From an uncultured Flavobacteriaceae bacterium (GTDB taxonomy: Bacteria > Bacteroidota > Bacteroidia > Flavobacteriales > Flavobacteriaceae): a DNA stretch of 49,112 bases. The DNA is taken from positions 1-49,112 of the forward strand of contig CALGLR010000018.1 in NCBI GenBank assembly GCA_937959395.1, in the 5' to 3' direction. Every line of letters begins with the position of its first letter. Position 1 is the first letter of the stretch. Made by a program: the position numbers and the translations under genes. Below are positions 26,222 through 34,684 of the stretch, one piece after another. The notes beneath the pieces are model-generated. The model saw nothing but the letters and a program-made list of their open reading frames with translations, did no database searches and had not been told where the DNA came from.

Positions 26222-26557
26222 TTAATTTTTTCCTAGCATTAGTAATTCATTACATACAATTTCTGTAATGTAACGCTTCTCACCTTCATTAATATCGTAA
26301 CTTCTGGTTGTTAATTTTCCTTCAATAGCTACTTCTTTTCCTTTTATTAAATACTTCTCTACTATTTCTGCTGTTTTACCCCAAGCTACAATATTGTGCC
26401 ACTGCGTATCTGTTACTTTTTCTCCTGCGGCATTTTTATATGTTTCGTTTGTTGCTATAGAAAATTTAGCCAACAATTTTCCAGATTCCAGATTAACGAT
26501 TTCTGGGTCATTACCTAAGTTACCAATCAATTGTACTTTGTTTCTAAGTGTGCTCAT
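26222..26557 (-). CDS. ssb: Single-stranded DNA-binding protein, short form
   Basis: The 111-residue protein is essentially one OB fold: NKVQLIGNLGNDPEI at the start, then FSIATNETYKN, WHNIVAWGKTAEIVEKYL and GKEVAIEGKL. It ends at LLMLGKN, so it lacks the disordered linker and the acidic tail (DDDIPF type) that standard SSBs use to recruit partner proteins. Many Bacteroidota carry such a short paralogue beside a full-length SSB. It may act in competence, recombination or stress, but nothing here decides that. Confidence 0.9.
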   Translation of the reverse strand: MSTLRNKVQLIGNLGNDPEIVNLESGKLLAKFSIATNETYKNAAGEKVTDTQWHNIVAWGKTAEIVEKYLIKGKEVAIEGKLTTRSYDINEGEKRYITEIVCNELLMLGKN

Positions 26558-26580
26558 AATAATAAATTTGTTTTTTTGTC

Positions 26581-26600
26581 ATTCCTGCGAAGGCAGGAAT
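26581..26600. repeat. ATTCCTGC/GCAGGAAT intergenic palindrome
   Basis: ATTCCTGC, four bases, then GCAGGAAT form a short perfect inverted repeat just upstream of ssb. I recognise this as a dispersed repeat type seen in flavobacterial intergenic DNA; only one copy is in this window. Confidence 0.6.
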
Positions 26601-26696
26601 CATTTTTTAATTGTTAATACTATCGAACTCATATGTTTCGACAGGACAAAACTAAAACAGCACACAAATTTTATTCGGTTGGTATCTATTTAATTT

Positions 26697-26726
26697 CGTT
26701 TGTAATCACTTGTAGTCGTTTGTAAA
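26697..26726. promoter_or_regulatory. Three tandem 10-bp repeats upstream of the 26766 operon
   Basis: CGTTTGTAAT, CACTTGTAGT and CGTTTGTAAA follow each other without gaps, each sharing nTTGTAr. A period of ten bases places them on one face of the helix. They lie about 40-70 bp before the start of the DUF6265-like gene, where an activator or repressor could bind cooperatively. Confidence 0.4.
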
Positions 26727-26765
26727 CGAATAATTCATACCTTGCTAAAATAAAACTAGACTATT

Positions 26766-27260
26766 ATGAATCGATTATTAATACTCTTATTTGCAGTTTG
26801 TTTTTTAAATTGTAAAGCCCAAACCAACACCATAAAGTTTTTAGAAAGTAGCATCTCTCCTACTGCAAGTTTAGAAGATGTTAAGTGGGTTGCTGGTTAT
26901 TGGAAAGGAGAAGCATTCGGTGGTGTTACAGAAGAAATTTGGAGCCCTCCTTTGGGAGATTCGATGATGTTTTCTTTCAAACTGGTAGTAGATAATAAAG
27001 TTATTTTTTATGAATTGGGTGGAATAAGAGAAGTAGATAATACTCTAATACTTCAACTAAAACATTTTGGTAATGATTTTAAAGGTTGGGAAGAAAAAGA
27101 AGAAACCGTAGATTTTAAACTCATTAAGATCGAAAATAATAGAGTGTATTTTGATGAATTTACTATTGAAAAAATAAGCGATTCCGAAATAAACCTATAT
27201 GTTGTTATAAATGAGAACGGTGAAAAAGAAGAAGTAAAATTTAATTATAAAAAGCAATAA
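26766..27260 (+). CDS. DUF6265-like exported protein
   Basis: The 164-residue protein starts with a hydrophobic signal (LLILLFAVCFLNCKAQ; the Cys before KAQ could be lipidated). The mature part reads VKWVAGYWKGEAFGGVTEEIWSPPLGDSMMFSFKL in two stretches, typical of DUF6265, a small beta-barrel family of unknown function. Its stop is immediately followed by the start of the next gene, so it leads a four- or five-gene operon that runs to 28933. Confidence 0.75.
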   Translation: MNRLLILLFAVCFLNCKAQTNTIKFLESSISPTASLEDVKWVAGYWKGEAFGGVTEEIWSPPLGDSMMFSFKLVVDNKVIFYELGGIREVDNTLILQLKHFGNDFKGWEEKEETVDFKLIKIENNRVYFDEFTIEKISDSEINLYVVINENGEKEEVKFNYKKQ

Positions 27261-27803
27261 ATGGATATTTATATTGAAACAGAAAGGCTAATATTAAGAC
27301 CTGTTTTAGATACCGATCTAAAAGGTATGTTTGAGATGGATTCTGATCCTGAAGTACACAAATACTTAGGAAACAAACCTATAAAAACAAAAGAAGAAGC
27401 GCAGGAAGCCATTAATTATATTAAAAAACAATACCAAGAACGCGGAATAGGTCGTTGGGCTGTAGTAAATAAAGATACCAAAGAATTTATGGGTTGGTCT
27501 GGTATAAAACTAAACACAAAAAAAGAATCATACAACCCTAATTTCAGTAATTTTTATGATGTTGGTTACCGCTTTATTAAACGTTATTGGGGTAAAGGTT
27601 ATGCTACAGAATCTGGAAAAGCAGCTATTGATTATGCTTTTAAAACTATGAAATTAGAAACCGTATACGCCATTACAGAAATGGGAAATGATGCCTCTCA
27701 CAATACTCTTATAAAAATAGGCTTAGATTATGTTGAAGATTATATATTTGAAATAGAAGATCAAAAATTTGATTTACGTTGGTATAAAATAGAAAAAGAA
27801 TAA
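27261..27803 (+). CDS. GNAT family N-acetyltransferase
   Basis: The 180-residue protein begins IETERLILRPVLDTDLKGM, the classic Acetyltransf_3 start, and has the acetyl-CoA loop RYWGKGYATESGKAAIDYAF (about 110-129). It abuts the preceding stop codon and precedes the zinc-ribbon gene by 3 bp. The substrate is unknown. It is only distantly similar to the acetyltransferase at 2175. Confidence 0.88.
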   Translation: MDIYIETERLILRPVLDTDLKGMFEMDSDPEVHKYLGNKPIKTKEEAQEAINYIKKQYQERGIGRWAVVNKDTKEFMGWSGIKLNTKKESYNPNFSNFYDVGYRFIKRYWGKGYATESGKAAIDYAFKTMKLETVYAITEMGNDASHNTLIKIGLDYVEDYIFEIEDQKFDLRWYKIEKE

Positions 27804-27806
27804 ATT

Positions 27807-28154
27807 ATGCAAAAAGAATGTCCAGAATGCGGTGAGAAAATCGTTGGTAGAGTTGACAAAAAGTTTTGTAGTGATTATTGCCGAAATGCACATAACAATA
27901 AGATTAATAAAGATTCTAAAAACTTAATTCGCAATACCAATAATCGCTTACGCAAAAACTATCGCATACTAGAAACTTTAAATCCTAACCAGAAAACAAA
28001 AACCACACGTGTAAAACTTATAGAACGTGGTTTCGATTTTAATTACTTCACAAGCATTTATAAAACAAAAGCTGGAACCATATATTACTTTGTGTACGAT
28101 CAAGGCTATTTACCTCTTGAAGGTGATTTTTATGCTTTAGTTAAAAGAGAATAA
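27807..28154 (+). CDS. Small zinc-ribbon protein, conserved hypothetical
   Basis: The 115-residue protein has an N-terminal zinc-binding motif CPECG (residues 5-9) followed by FCSDYCRNAHNN (C-x2-C-x(~16)-C-x3-C), a treble-clef arrangement. A basic middle (about 33-75) and a beta-rich tail (TKAGTIYYFVYDQGYLPLEG) follow. I know similar small flavobacterial proteins but no function for them. Basic residues and a zinc finger make nucleic-acid binding plausible. It sits inside the acetyltransferase operon. Confidence 0.75.
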   Translation: MQKECPECGEKIVGRVDKKFCSDYCRNAHNNKINKDSKNLIRNTNNRLRKNYRILETLNPNQKTKTTRVKLIERGFDFNYFTSIYKTKAGTIYYFVYDQGYLPLEGDFYALVKRE

Positions 28155-28216
28155 ATATGAATAATATTGCTTAATGTGTAACTTTTAATATCGATGTATC
28201 ACTAATAAGGTAAACA

Positions 28217-28933
28217 ATGAATCATTTATTCCTAACCTTTACTCCTAACATGCTTATTATTCCTATAGTTATACTAATAATTGTAGGTGGACTAATTATC
28301 CATCACTATTTTAATGATAAAGCTGTTATATTAAGAAAACTATCTAAAATCCCTCTTAAACGATCAAGCAGTTTTAAGACTAATGAAATCGTTAAGATAA
28401 ATGGTAAAGCTTTGCATGTAGAAGCACCACTTATTGCTCCATTTAGCAAACGTAAATGCGTGTTTTACACCATGAAAATTGAACAAAAGAAAAGCAGTGG
28501 GAAAAGTTCATATTGGGACACTATTGTAAATGAAGAAAAAATTCAAATATTTTTTATTGAAAATAATGGAGACCTAGTAATCGTAGAGCCTAAAAAGCAT
28601 CCAAAGAATTACAAAAGTTTCCTTGTTCAAGATAAAAAAACAGAATCTGGAACTTTTAAGGATCCTACTCCAGAATTTAAAGCATTACTAAACTACTATG
28701 ATATTAATAGTGAAACCTTTTTTGGTTTTAATAAGCAACTTCGATACACAGAAGGAGTTATAGAGATAGGAGAACAAATTACTGTAGCTGGAGTCTCTAA
28801 ATGGAAACAATTAGAAGAACCTATACCAGAGTATCCTTATTCAAAAATTGCTGCTTTATTTAGTGCTGGCAAAAACCAATTAATTATTACAGATTTACCT
28901 GAAGCAAAAAACCAATTAAACAAAACCTTATAG
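28217..28933 (+). CDS. GIDE-domain membrane protein
   Basis: The 238-residue protein has one N-terminal membrane helix (about 12-30, IPIVILIIVGGLIIHHYF) and a cytoplasmic or periplasmic domain with EAPLIAPFSKRKCVFYTMKI and EQKKSSGKSSYWDTI. This resembles the GIDE domain that in animals is part of the mitochondrial E3 ligase MUL1. Bacterial versions lack the RING finger, as here, and their role is unknown; a membrane-stress or protein-interaction role is a guess. It follows the zinc-ribbon gene by 62 bp and may be the end of that operon. Confidence 0.75.
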   Translation: MNHLFLTFTPNMLIIPIVILIIVGGLIIHHYFNDKAVILRKLSKIPLKRSSSFKTNEIVKINGKALHVEAPLIAPFSKRKCVFYTMKIEQKKSSGKSSYWDTIVNEEKIQIFFIENNGDLVIVEPKKHPKNYKSFLVQDKKTESGTFKDPTPEFKALLNYYDINSETFFGFNKQLRYTEGVIEIGEQITVAGVSKWKQLEEPIPEYPYSKIAALFSAGKNQLIITDLPEAKNQLNKTL

Positions 28934-29468
28934 GTTTCTATACAAACTAATCCAAATCTCTCTATTTAGTTCTTTAAGGCAAGATTGATAAACTTGTAGT
29001 GTTTTAGAATCATCAATTTTAATATCACTTAGTATTATACTATTTCTGAATATAATTATAAGAGTCTAGTTAAAAGCACATTATAGCAATGTGCTTTTAA
29101 CTAGACCACAGGGATGTTTTCAAAGAACAAGGAACTAAATCATTAAAATACTGGCTTTAAAAACATCTTATAGTATTGTTTTTTCGTAAATGATAATGCA
29201 AACGATTTTAAAAGATAAATAGAAAGAGTAAAATAATTCTCATACGAATATCTATAAGAGTAAGATGGTAATATTTTGATAATGATAAAAATTGAAAAAT
29301 TAAACTTATTCATTTTAATTTAGGTTCTACAACTTTTTGATTGCATTATAAATCCCTCTAATCTCTTATACTAAAGCAGCTACTTAATTGCTTTTGTTTT
29401 TATTCAATCCAGTATATTATTCAAATCAAGTTGTTAGCGCTATTATTCATTAACTAAAATATTAATTC
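28934..29468. other. Non-coding interval before the LytTR regulator
   Basis: This stretch of 535 bp has no convincing gene. Its main content is the 19-bp perfect inverted repeat at 29064-29106. ATTTAGTTC at 28964-28972 also has its reverse complement at 29132-29140. No exact TAnnTTTG box was found near the regulator start. It could hold a small RNA or a decayed mobile element. Confidence 0.5.
29064..29106. repeat. 19-bp perfect inverted repeat, 5-base loop
   Basis: GTCTAGTTAAAAGCACATT (29064-29082) is exactly complementary to 29088-29106, with loop ATAGC. It is longer than usual for a terminator, lacks a T-tract on either strand, and lies over 130 bp from the nearest gene end. The function is unknown: RNA hairpin, MITE core or protein-binding site. 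Confidence 0.8.
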
Positions 29469-30179
29469 ATGATTACTACAATATTAATTGATGATGAAAT
29501 AAATGCTCTTGAAACCCTTGAATGGCAAATAAAAACATATTGTAGCCATATTAAAATACTAAAAAAAGTAACCTCATCTGCAGAAGCCATTTCAGAAGTC
29601 AAAAGATTAAATCCGGATTGTATTTTTTTAGATATAAAAATGCCTTGTTTGAGTGGTTTTGATGTTTTAAAATACCTTAAAAACCAAAGTTTTAAAACCA
29701 TATTTACAACAGCGCATGACGAATATGCTATTAAAGCAATTAAGGCGTCTGCATTTGATTACTTATTAAAGCCTATTGATAAAGATGACCTCATAGATAC
29801 TGTAAGTAAACTCTCTTTAGTTATTAATGGAGATGAGAAAAACACATTGTTTGACCCGCACAAAAAAATACCTATTCAAGTAGATGGGTCGATACATTTT
29901 TATGATAATAACGAAATTATTTTTCTAAAAGCCGAAAGCAATTATACTACTATTTTTTTAACAAATAATAGAAAAGTAACGCTTTGTAAAACCTTAAAAG
30001 AAGTCGAAAAAAGCTTTTCTCAACCTACCTTTTTTAGAATACATAAATCTTACTTAATTAATCTCAATCACGTACAGGAATATATGAAATGTGAAGGCGG
30101 AAGTGTTTTGATGAGTAATGGTAAATATACAGGTATTAGTCGATCAAAAAAGAATCTGTTTTTTGATTTAATGCACTAA
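29469..30179 (+). CDS. LytTR family response regulator
   Basis: The 236-residue protein has a receiver domain with Asp8/Asp9, phospho-acceptor Asp55 in FLDIKMP, the conserved Thr in FTTAHDEYAI and Lys in LLKPIDKDDL, then a LytTR DNA-binding domain (about 135-232; EIIFLKAESNYTTIFLTN and FFRIHKSYLINLNHV). It is the typical output partner of the LytS-type kinase that starts 15 bp downstream. Targets are unknown; the next genes (Cys-rich lipoprotein, S74 protein) are natural candidates. Confidence 0.95.
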   Translation: MITTILIDDEINALETLEWQIKTYCSHIKILKKVTSSAEAISEVKRLNPDCIFLDIKMPCLSGFDVLKYLKNQSFKTIFTTAHDEYAIKAIKASAFDYLLKPIDKDDLIDTVSKLSLVINGDEKNTLFDPHKKIPIQVDGSIHFYDNNEIIFLKAESNYTTIFLTNNRKVTLCKTLKEVEKSFSQPTFFRIHKSYLINLNHVQEYMKCEGGSVLMSNGKYTGISRSKKNLFFDLMH

Positions 30180-30194
30180 CAATTCTAAGAAGCA

Positions 30195-31550
30195 ATGGGA
30201 AACAATTTTGTTAACCCTCCAGGGTTTCATGCTTGGATACAAGGGATTCTATTCATTTTATCTCTATATCACTTATTGCTTTTTCTTCAAAACAGAAAGA
30301 AAATGTTCTTGTATTACAGTCTTTTTGTTTCTTGTTTGTTTTATTACTTTACTTATTATGGTCCAGATATGTTCTATCTCAATGGTGTCCCTCCAAAAAC
30401 ACCAACTATTTTTTTTGGAATACAATTTCTAGCTTATATTTTTTATGTTACCTATGTTCGTGAAATTATCCCTTTAAAAAAGATCAATCCTAAATGGGAT
30501 CGCACATTCTCAAATTCCAGATGGGCATTGGTATGCTTTATTTTAATCATTGCTATTTTAGATTTTTGTAAGTATCCTAAAATTTTTTCTGTTGTCATTA
30601 TAATGTTTATTGCTATAGAATGTTTCGCCATTATTAACTATATCGTATTTTACCGTATTAAAACCATTCCGGTAAAATTAATTATTCTGGGATCTATTCT
30701 ATACCTATGTCTTGCTAATTGTTCTCTTTATGATTCAGTAAAAGTGATGTCTGGTAAAACGCTTAGTTATGATTTTGATCCAATTATCTTTATGGAAATT
30801 GGTGCCGTTATAGAATGCTTTATTTTTGCACTAGTTATAGGCTACAAAATTGATGAAATCGAAAAAGAAAAAAATCAGGTGCAAATCCAATTATTAGAGA
30901 AATCTATAGAGGCTTCAGAAATGAAAATGACTGCTTTAAAGGCACAAATGAATCCTCATTTTATATTTAATGTATTAAATTCAATTAACCATTTTATAAT
31001 TAAAAATGACAAGAAAAGTGCCGCTAATTATCTTACCAAGTTTGCTAAATATATTCGATCTACTTTAAATAATTCTAATGAAAGAACAATTTCTCTTAAA
31101 CAAGAGTTAGCTTCTATTAAACGATACATAACCTTAGAGAAGCTTAGAATTCATAATGGTTTTGAGCACAGTATTGAGGTGTCTCCTAGTATTAATCAAA
31201 GTGATTTAAAAGTCCCACCTCTATTTCTTCAACCTTATGTAGAAAATGCTATTTGGCATGGATTAAATCATAAAACAGAAGAAAAAGTATTGAGAATTCA
31301 TATAAAAGAACAGGATAATTATATAGTAATTAATGTAGAAGATAATGGAATAGGACGTATACAATCTTCTAAACAAAGTTATAACATTGAAGAAAAATCT
31401 TTTGGCACAAAAATAACAGAAGAAAGAATCAAAATGCTTTACCCTAACTCATCTACGATTATAGAAGATATTAAGTCTACAAAAAAACAAGAAATTGCTG
31501 GAACTAGAGTAATTATATCTCTTCCTAATTGCATTAATACAGCAAGCTAA
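30195..31550 (+). CDS. LytS-type sensor histidine kinase
   Basis: The 451-residue protein has about seven hydrophobic helices in its first 220 residues, a short coiled coil (about 225-250), and a His_kinase domain with an intact LKAQMNPHFIFNVLNSI motif (phospho-acceptor His255). The N-box QPYVENAIWHG and G-box VEDNGIGR are also intact, and the tail reads GTRVIISLP. It should phosphorylate the LytTR regulator encoded just upstream. The sensor part resembles 7TM-type input modules; the signal is unknown. It gives a useful contrast to the degenerate core of the 6008-9184 protein. Confidence 0.93.
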   Translation: MGNNFVNPPGFHAWIQGILFILSLYHLLLFLQNRKKMFLYYSLFVSCLFYYFTYYGPDMFYLNGVPPKTPTIFFGIQFLAYIFYVTYVREIIPLKKINPKWDRTFSNSRWALVCFILIIAILDFCKYPKIFSVVIIMFIAIECFAIINYIVFYRIKTIPVKLIILGSILYLCLANCSLYDSVKVMSGKTLSYDFDPIIFMEIGAVIECFIFALVIGYKIDEIEKEKNQVQIQLLEKSIEASEMKMTALKAQMNPHFIFNVLNSINHFIIKNDKKSAANYLTKFAKYIRSTLNNSNERTISLKQELASIKRYITLEKLRIHNGFEHSIEVSPSINQSDLKVPPLFLQPYVENAIWHGLNHKTEEKVLRIHIKEQDNYIVINVEDNGIGRIQSSKQSYNIEEKSFGTKITEERIKMLYPNSSTIIEDIKSTKKQEIAGTRVIISLPNCINTAS

Positions 31551-31783
31551 GTATTTTATTCCAATCGTTTAGCAATCTATACCATTCAATAGATATCTTA
31601 AAAAAGAATATCTTTCTCTCTTTAATTTTAATACAAATTAGAATATACAATATAGTATTTATGACTCTTTTGGAGATGAAAGCTGTCCGCTTTAGGAAAA
31701 TAGTAATAGTATAACATCTTCCATATAGTTATAGCGCCATTTTGCAATGTTCAATTTATTATTAATTAATTAAAACATAAATT

Positions 31784-32527
31784 ATGAAAACTCTAAAATT
31801 AAAATCTATTTTATTTAGCATTCTAACGGTTGTAATGCTATCTGTATTTGTTACTTCTTGTGATAAAGATGAAGAAACTATAGAAAATAGTGACGTCGTT
31901 CAATTTGAAAATGACATTCTTACTAGAGCATTAAACACTACTGAGGTAACAGATTTTCAAAGTAAAGCACACGGTGGAGAATTAGCAACAGAATATGCCA
32001 CTTATGAGGAAGTAATTGATGATAACGGGGTAAAAGATGCAGCGATCATAACTATCCCTATCCAATCTAATGCAAAAAACCAATCCAAGGGGCTTTATAT
32101 TCATTATGATTTTCTAACTGAAGAGTTTAATCATGAAGTCATTGCTGTAACATTTGGTGAGTCTTTTGTAAATCAGGTTAGAACTAATAAAATTACTTCT
32201 ATTGATCATTTATCTGATGCCGAATTAAACAATCTAGGATTAAACTACTCAGCAACTTATGAGTTTTTTGCCTTAGACGGAATTTTAGCTGGTAGATTAA
32301 CTTATGAAAACAATAAGCTAGTTGAAGATTATGAAAATCCATCTAGAGCTAGTAATTGGTGTATATTTAAATGTATGGTTGGTAAAACCAGTTGGAAGGA
32401 AAGATATCATTGCGGTGTGGCAGTTATAAGCTGTGTTTCTGGAAACTGGTATTCTTGCCTTTGGAATATATATCGTTGCGCTAAAAATGGCCCTAGATAT
32501 TACAGAGAATGCAAACCAGGGTGTTAA
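31784..32527 (+). CDS. Lipoprotein with Cys-rich C-terminal module
   Basis: The 247-residue protein has a lipoprotein signal (VVMLSVFVTSCDKDEE), an unremarkable middle domain (about 30-185), and a compact tail of about 58 residues with eight Cys (NWCIFKCMVGKTSWKERYHC, then SCVSGNWYSC and CAKNGPRYYRECKPGC). The even number of Cys suggests disulphides outside the cytoplasm. The layout of leader, acidic propeptide-like domain and small Cys-rich tail recalls bacteriocin-type precursors such as the halocin C8-like group, but I cannot confirm homology. It lies 233 bp after a LytTR/LytS pair, which in Gram-positive bacteria often controls peptide production. Confidence 0.7.
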   Translation: MKTLKLKSILFSILTVVMLSVFVTSCDKDEETIENSDVVQFENDILTRALNTTEVTDFQSKAHGGELATEYATYEEVIDDNGVKDAAIITIPIQSNAKNQSKGLYIHYDFLTEEFNHEVIAVTFGESFVNQVRTNKITSIDHLSDAELNNLGLNYSATYEFFALDGILAGRLTYENNKLVEDYENPSRASNWCIFKCMVGKTSWKERYHCGVAVISCVSGNWYSCLWNIYRCAKNGPRYYRECKPGC

Positions 32528-32554
32528 AAATGGCCTTTTCTATTTAAACACCTG

Positions 32555-32672
32555 AACTCGTCTTAACTTTCTCTATTTCTATTTGTTTTAATTACTTAGT
32601 TTATAAATGATCAATCATCAAATAACTAAAATTAAAAACAAGTAAGAAAAAGTAAAGGCGAGTTATTTTTTT
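32555..32672 (+). terminator. Long imperfect hairpin with T-tract after the Cys-rich gene
   Basis: The segment from AACTCG (32555-32560) to CGAGTT (32659-32664) is an imperfect palindrome over most of its length (TTAACTTTCTC against AAAAAGTAAAG, TTGTTTTAATTAC against AATTAAAAACAA). It is followed by ATTTTTTT. It is much longer than an ordinary terminator, so it may be a small repeat element that also terminates transcription. Confidence 0.5.
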
Positions 32673-32724
32673 ATAAATCAACAACACTTTATACCTCCCT
32701 AATTCAATTTAATTCTTAATAATT

Positions 32725-33567
32725 ATGAAAACTACAAACTATAAACTGTTCTTATTTTGTATTTTGAATGCCTTTTTCTTCTTAAATACAAATACGCTCT
32801 CTGCCCAATGGCAATACCAATCAAGTAGCCTATGGAATTCTATATATCGTTATGGAAATGTAGGCATAGGAGGCTATCCGTACTATAAATTTGATGTTAA
32901 GGGCACCATTAGATGCTATAATCTTAATACAACATCAGATAAAAGATATAAGAAAAACATAAATAACATTACTTCTGCTTTAAATAATATTAATGAATTG
33001 CAAGGAGTAACTTATGAGTTCGATATGTCTAAACAAAAAAATGGTGAATCTTTTCCTAAAGGGAAAAACATAGGTTTGATCGCACAAGATGTGAATAAAG
33101 TACTCCCTGAGCTGGTTCTTAAAGATGATAAAGGAATCTACTCGGTAAACTACATTGGAATAATCCCTATACTCATAGAAGCAACAAAAGAACTAAATGA
33201 AAAACTAGTAGATAAAGAAAAACAATTGTCTTTGTTTGAAGAAAGAATAAAAAAACTGGAGCAACGTATATTATCTGTAAATCAACATGATAATATTGAA
33301 AATAATGATGGCTATAGATTAGAACAAAACATACCAAACCCAGCTAAAAATAATACATTAATTAAGTATAAAACTCCTTTAGGAGAAAAAAATATTTCTG
33401 TTAAAATTTTTAGCACAAATGGAAGACAAGTATGGCAAAAAGAGGTTAAACCTTCTCTATCTGGAGAAGTTATTATTCCTACAAACAACTTAAAAGAAGG
33501 TGTTTATATTTATTCACTAACTGTTGGCGATAAGATAATAATTTCCAAAAAATTAGTTATCAATTAA
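32725..33567 (+). CDS. Peptidase S74 chaperone-domain protein with T9SS sorting domain
   Basis: The 280-residue protein has a signal peptide (cleavage near TLSAQ), a short N-terminal segment ending FDVKGTIRCYNLNTTSD, and an S74 intramolecular chaperone domain (about 72-155; SDKRYKKNINNI with the Ser/Lys pair, then GKNIGLIAQDVNKVLPELV and YSVNYIGIIPILIEATKEL). A coiled coil (about 150-185) and a type A T9SS sorting domain (about 198-280, LEQNIPNPAKNNTLIKYK to SKKLVIN) follow. S74 domains trimerise phage tail fibres and then cut themselves off. Here export would be through the type IX system. Confidence 0.85.
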   Translation: MKTTNYKLFLFCILNAFFFLNTNTLSAQWQYQSSSLWNSIYRYGNVGIGGYPYYKFDVKGTIRCYNLNTTSDKRYKKNINNITSALNNINELQGVTYEFDMSKQKNGESFPKGKNIGLIAQDVNKVLPELVLKDDKGIYSVNYIGIIPILIEATKELNEKLVDKEKQLSLFEERIKKLEQRILSVNQHDNIENNDGYRLEQNIPNPAKNNTLIKYKTPLGEKNISVKIFSTNGRQVWQKEVKPSLSGEVIIPTNNLKEGVYIYSLTVGDKIIISKKLVIN

Positions 33568-33601
33568 TTTTTAAAGCGAGTATTATTAATTGAATTTGTT
33601 G

Positions 33602-33636
33602 AAAATATCGAGGGTTTATATCCTCGATATTTTTAA
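33602..33636 (+). terminator. Rho-independent terminator
   Basis: AAAATATCGAGG (33602-33613) pairs perfectly with CCTCGATATTTT (33622-33633), with an 8-base loop and the T-run overlapping the second arm. It lies 35 bp after the S74/T9SS gene stop. Confidence 0.8.
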
Positions 33637-33639
33637 TTT

Positions 33640-34090
33640 AGTTATATCGAATTAAAAACAATTTATTATTAATATTCAGCCTATTATTGTTATTGATGTA
33701 AAGGAAGAAATAGAAATACAAACTAAGGCTAGAAAGTATGGCTATAAAATAAATACCAATCTAATTTATAGATTCTTAAAAGAACAAAATCAACATTTTA
33801 TTTTACAGTAAGTTCTATTCAGAAATGGCATACGTCCATATAAATAGTAGCTTTCCCCTTACTATTACTTATAATAATTATTACGCGCTGTATTAAAATA
33901 AAGCTTAATAGTATGTCTAATTCTAGACAGAAGTAGACACTAGGTAACACAAAGCATAATGCTCTAAATAAAGAAATTTAATGATCTCATTTAAGATAAA
34001 GACGATACATTTTTGCCTTTTAATAAAAAAGTATTGTTAATTGATAAATTCACCTCACATGAAACAGATTTAGTAATCTAACTATCAATA
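33640..34090. other. Interval without clear genes
   Basis: About 450 bp lie between the terminator and the CBS gene. A plus-strand frame around 33680-33810 reads PIIVIDVKEEIEIQTKARKY and ends QNQHFILQ at a stop, but it has no start codon and no recognised relative; it may be a gene remnant. The remainder shows nothing I can support. Confidence 0.4.
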
Positions 34091-34570
34091 TTATACGCGC
34101 TTCCAGTTTTGAGATTTTAATTGCATAGCCGCTTTTAATATGTCCTTTTGACTAATTTGACCTATAAGTTTACCATCTTCTACAATTGGAAAGCGTCTTC
34201 TTTTAGAACTTAAAAATTGTTTTGCAGCATCAAAAATATTTAAGTTACCATCAATAGTTTCTACATTGGTTGCCATATGGTTTTTTATAGAATGATTTTC
34301 CATTGGCATATTATAATAACGACTATCACTAATCTGCTTTATACAATCACCTTCTGAAATAACACCAATTAATTCATTTTTTTCATTAACAACCGGGCCG
34401 CCAGAAATTTTATATTTAATTAATGCGTCAACAACATCTTCAACAGATTGAGACGGTTTAAACGTAATAAGATCTTTAGACATATAATCCTTTACTTTAA
34501 AAGGAATATTACTTGTAGTTGATTCTTGCTGTGCTAATTTTCGAGCACCTTGGAAGCTTTTAATACCCAT
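34091..34570 (-). CDS. CBS domain pair protein
   Basis: The 159-residue protein consists of two CBS domains (about 27-85, VKDYMSKDLITFKPSQSVED to GVISEGDCIKQI; and 95-150, IKNHMATNVETIDGNLNIF to GQISQKDILKAAM). Such pairs bind adenosine nucleotides and act as energy sensors, usually on a partner protein. No partner is obvious here. It is divergent from the M28 peptidase, with 114 bp between the starts. Confidence 0.92.
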   Translation of the reverse strand: MGIKSFQGARKLAQQESTTSNIPFKVKDYMSKDLITFKPSQSVEDVVDALIKYKISGGPVVNEKNELIGVISEGDCIKQISDSRYYNMPMENHSIKNHMATNVETIDGNLNIFDAAKQFLSSKRRRFPIVEDGKLIGQISQKDILKAAMQLKSQNWKRV

Positions 34571-34684
34571 AACTGCTAGTTTTTATTGGATTTAAACTAA
34601 AGTTACTCTTTTTAAATGAGTTAACCTAAATTAAAAGACGTCTGTTTTTTCACTATTTTTAGGTAATGTAAATCCATACTCCTG

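Noticed and set aside
33680-33811. Small plus-strand gene of about 40 codons
   Set aside because: It has no start codon, no recognised relative and no clear promoter, so it is noted only as a possible remnant.
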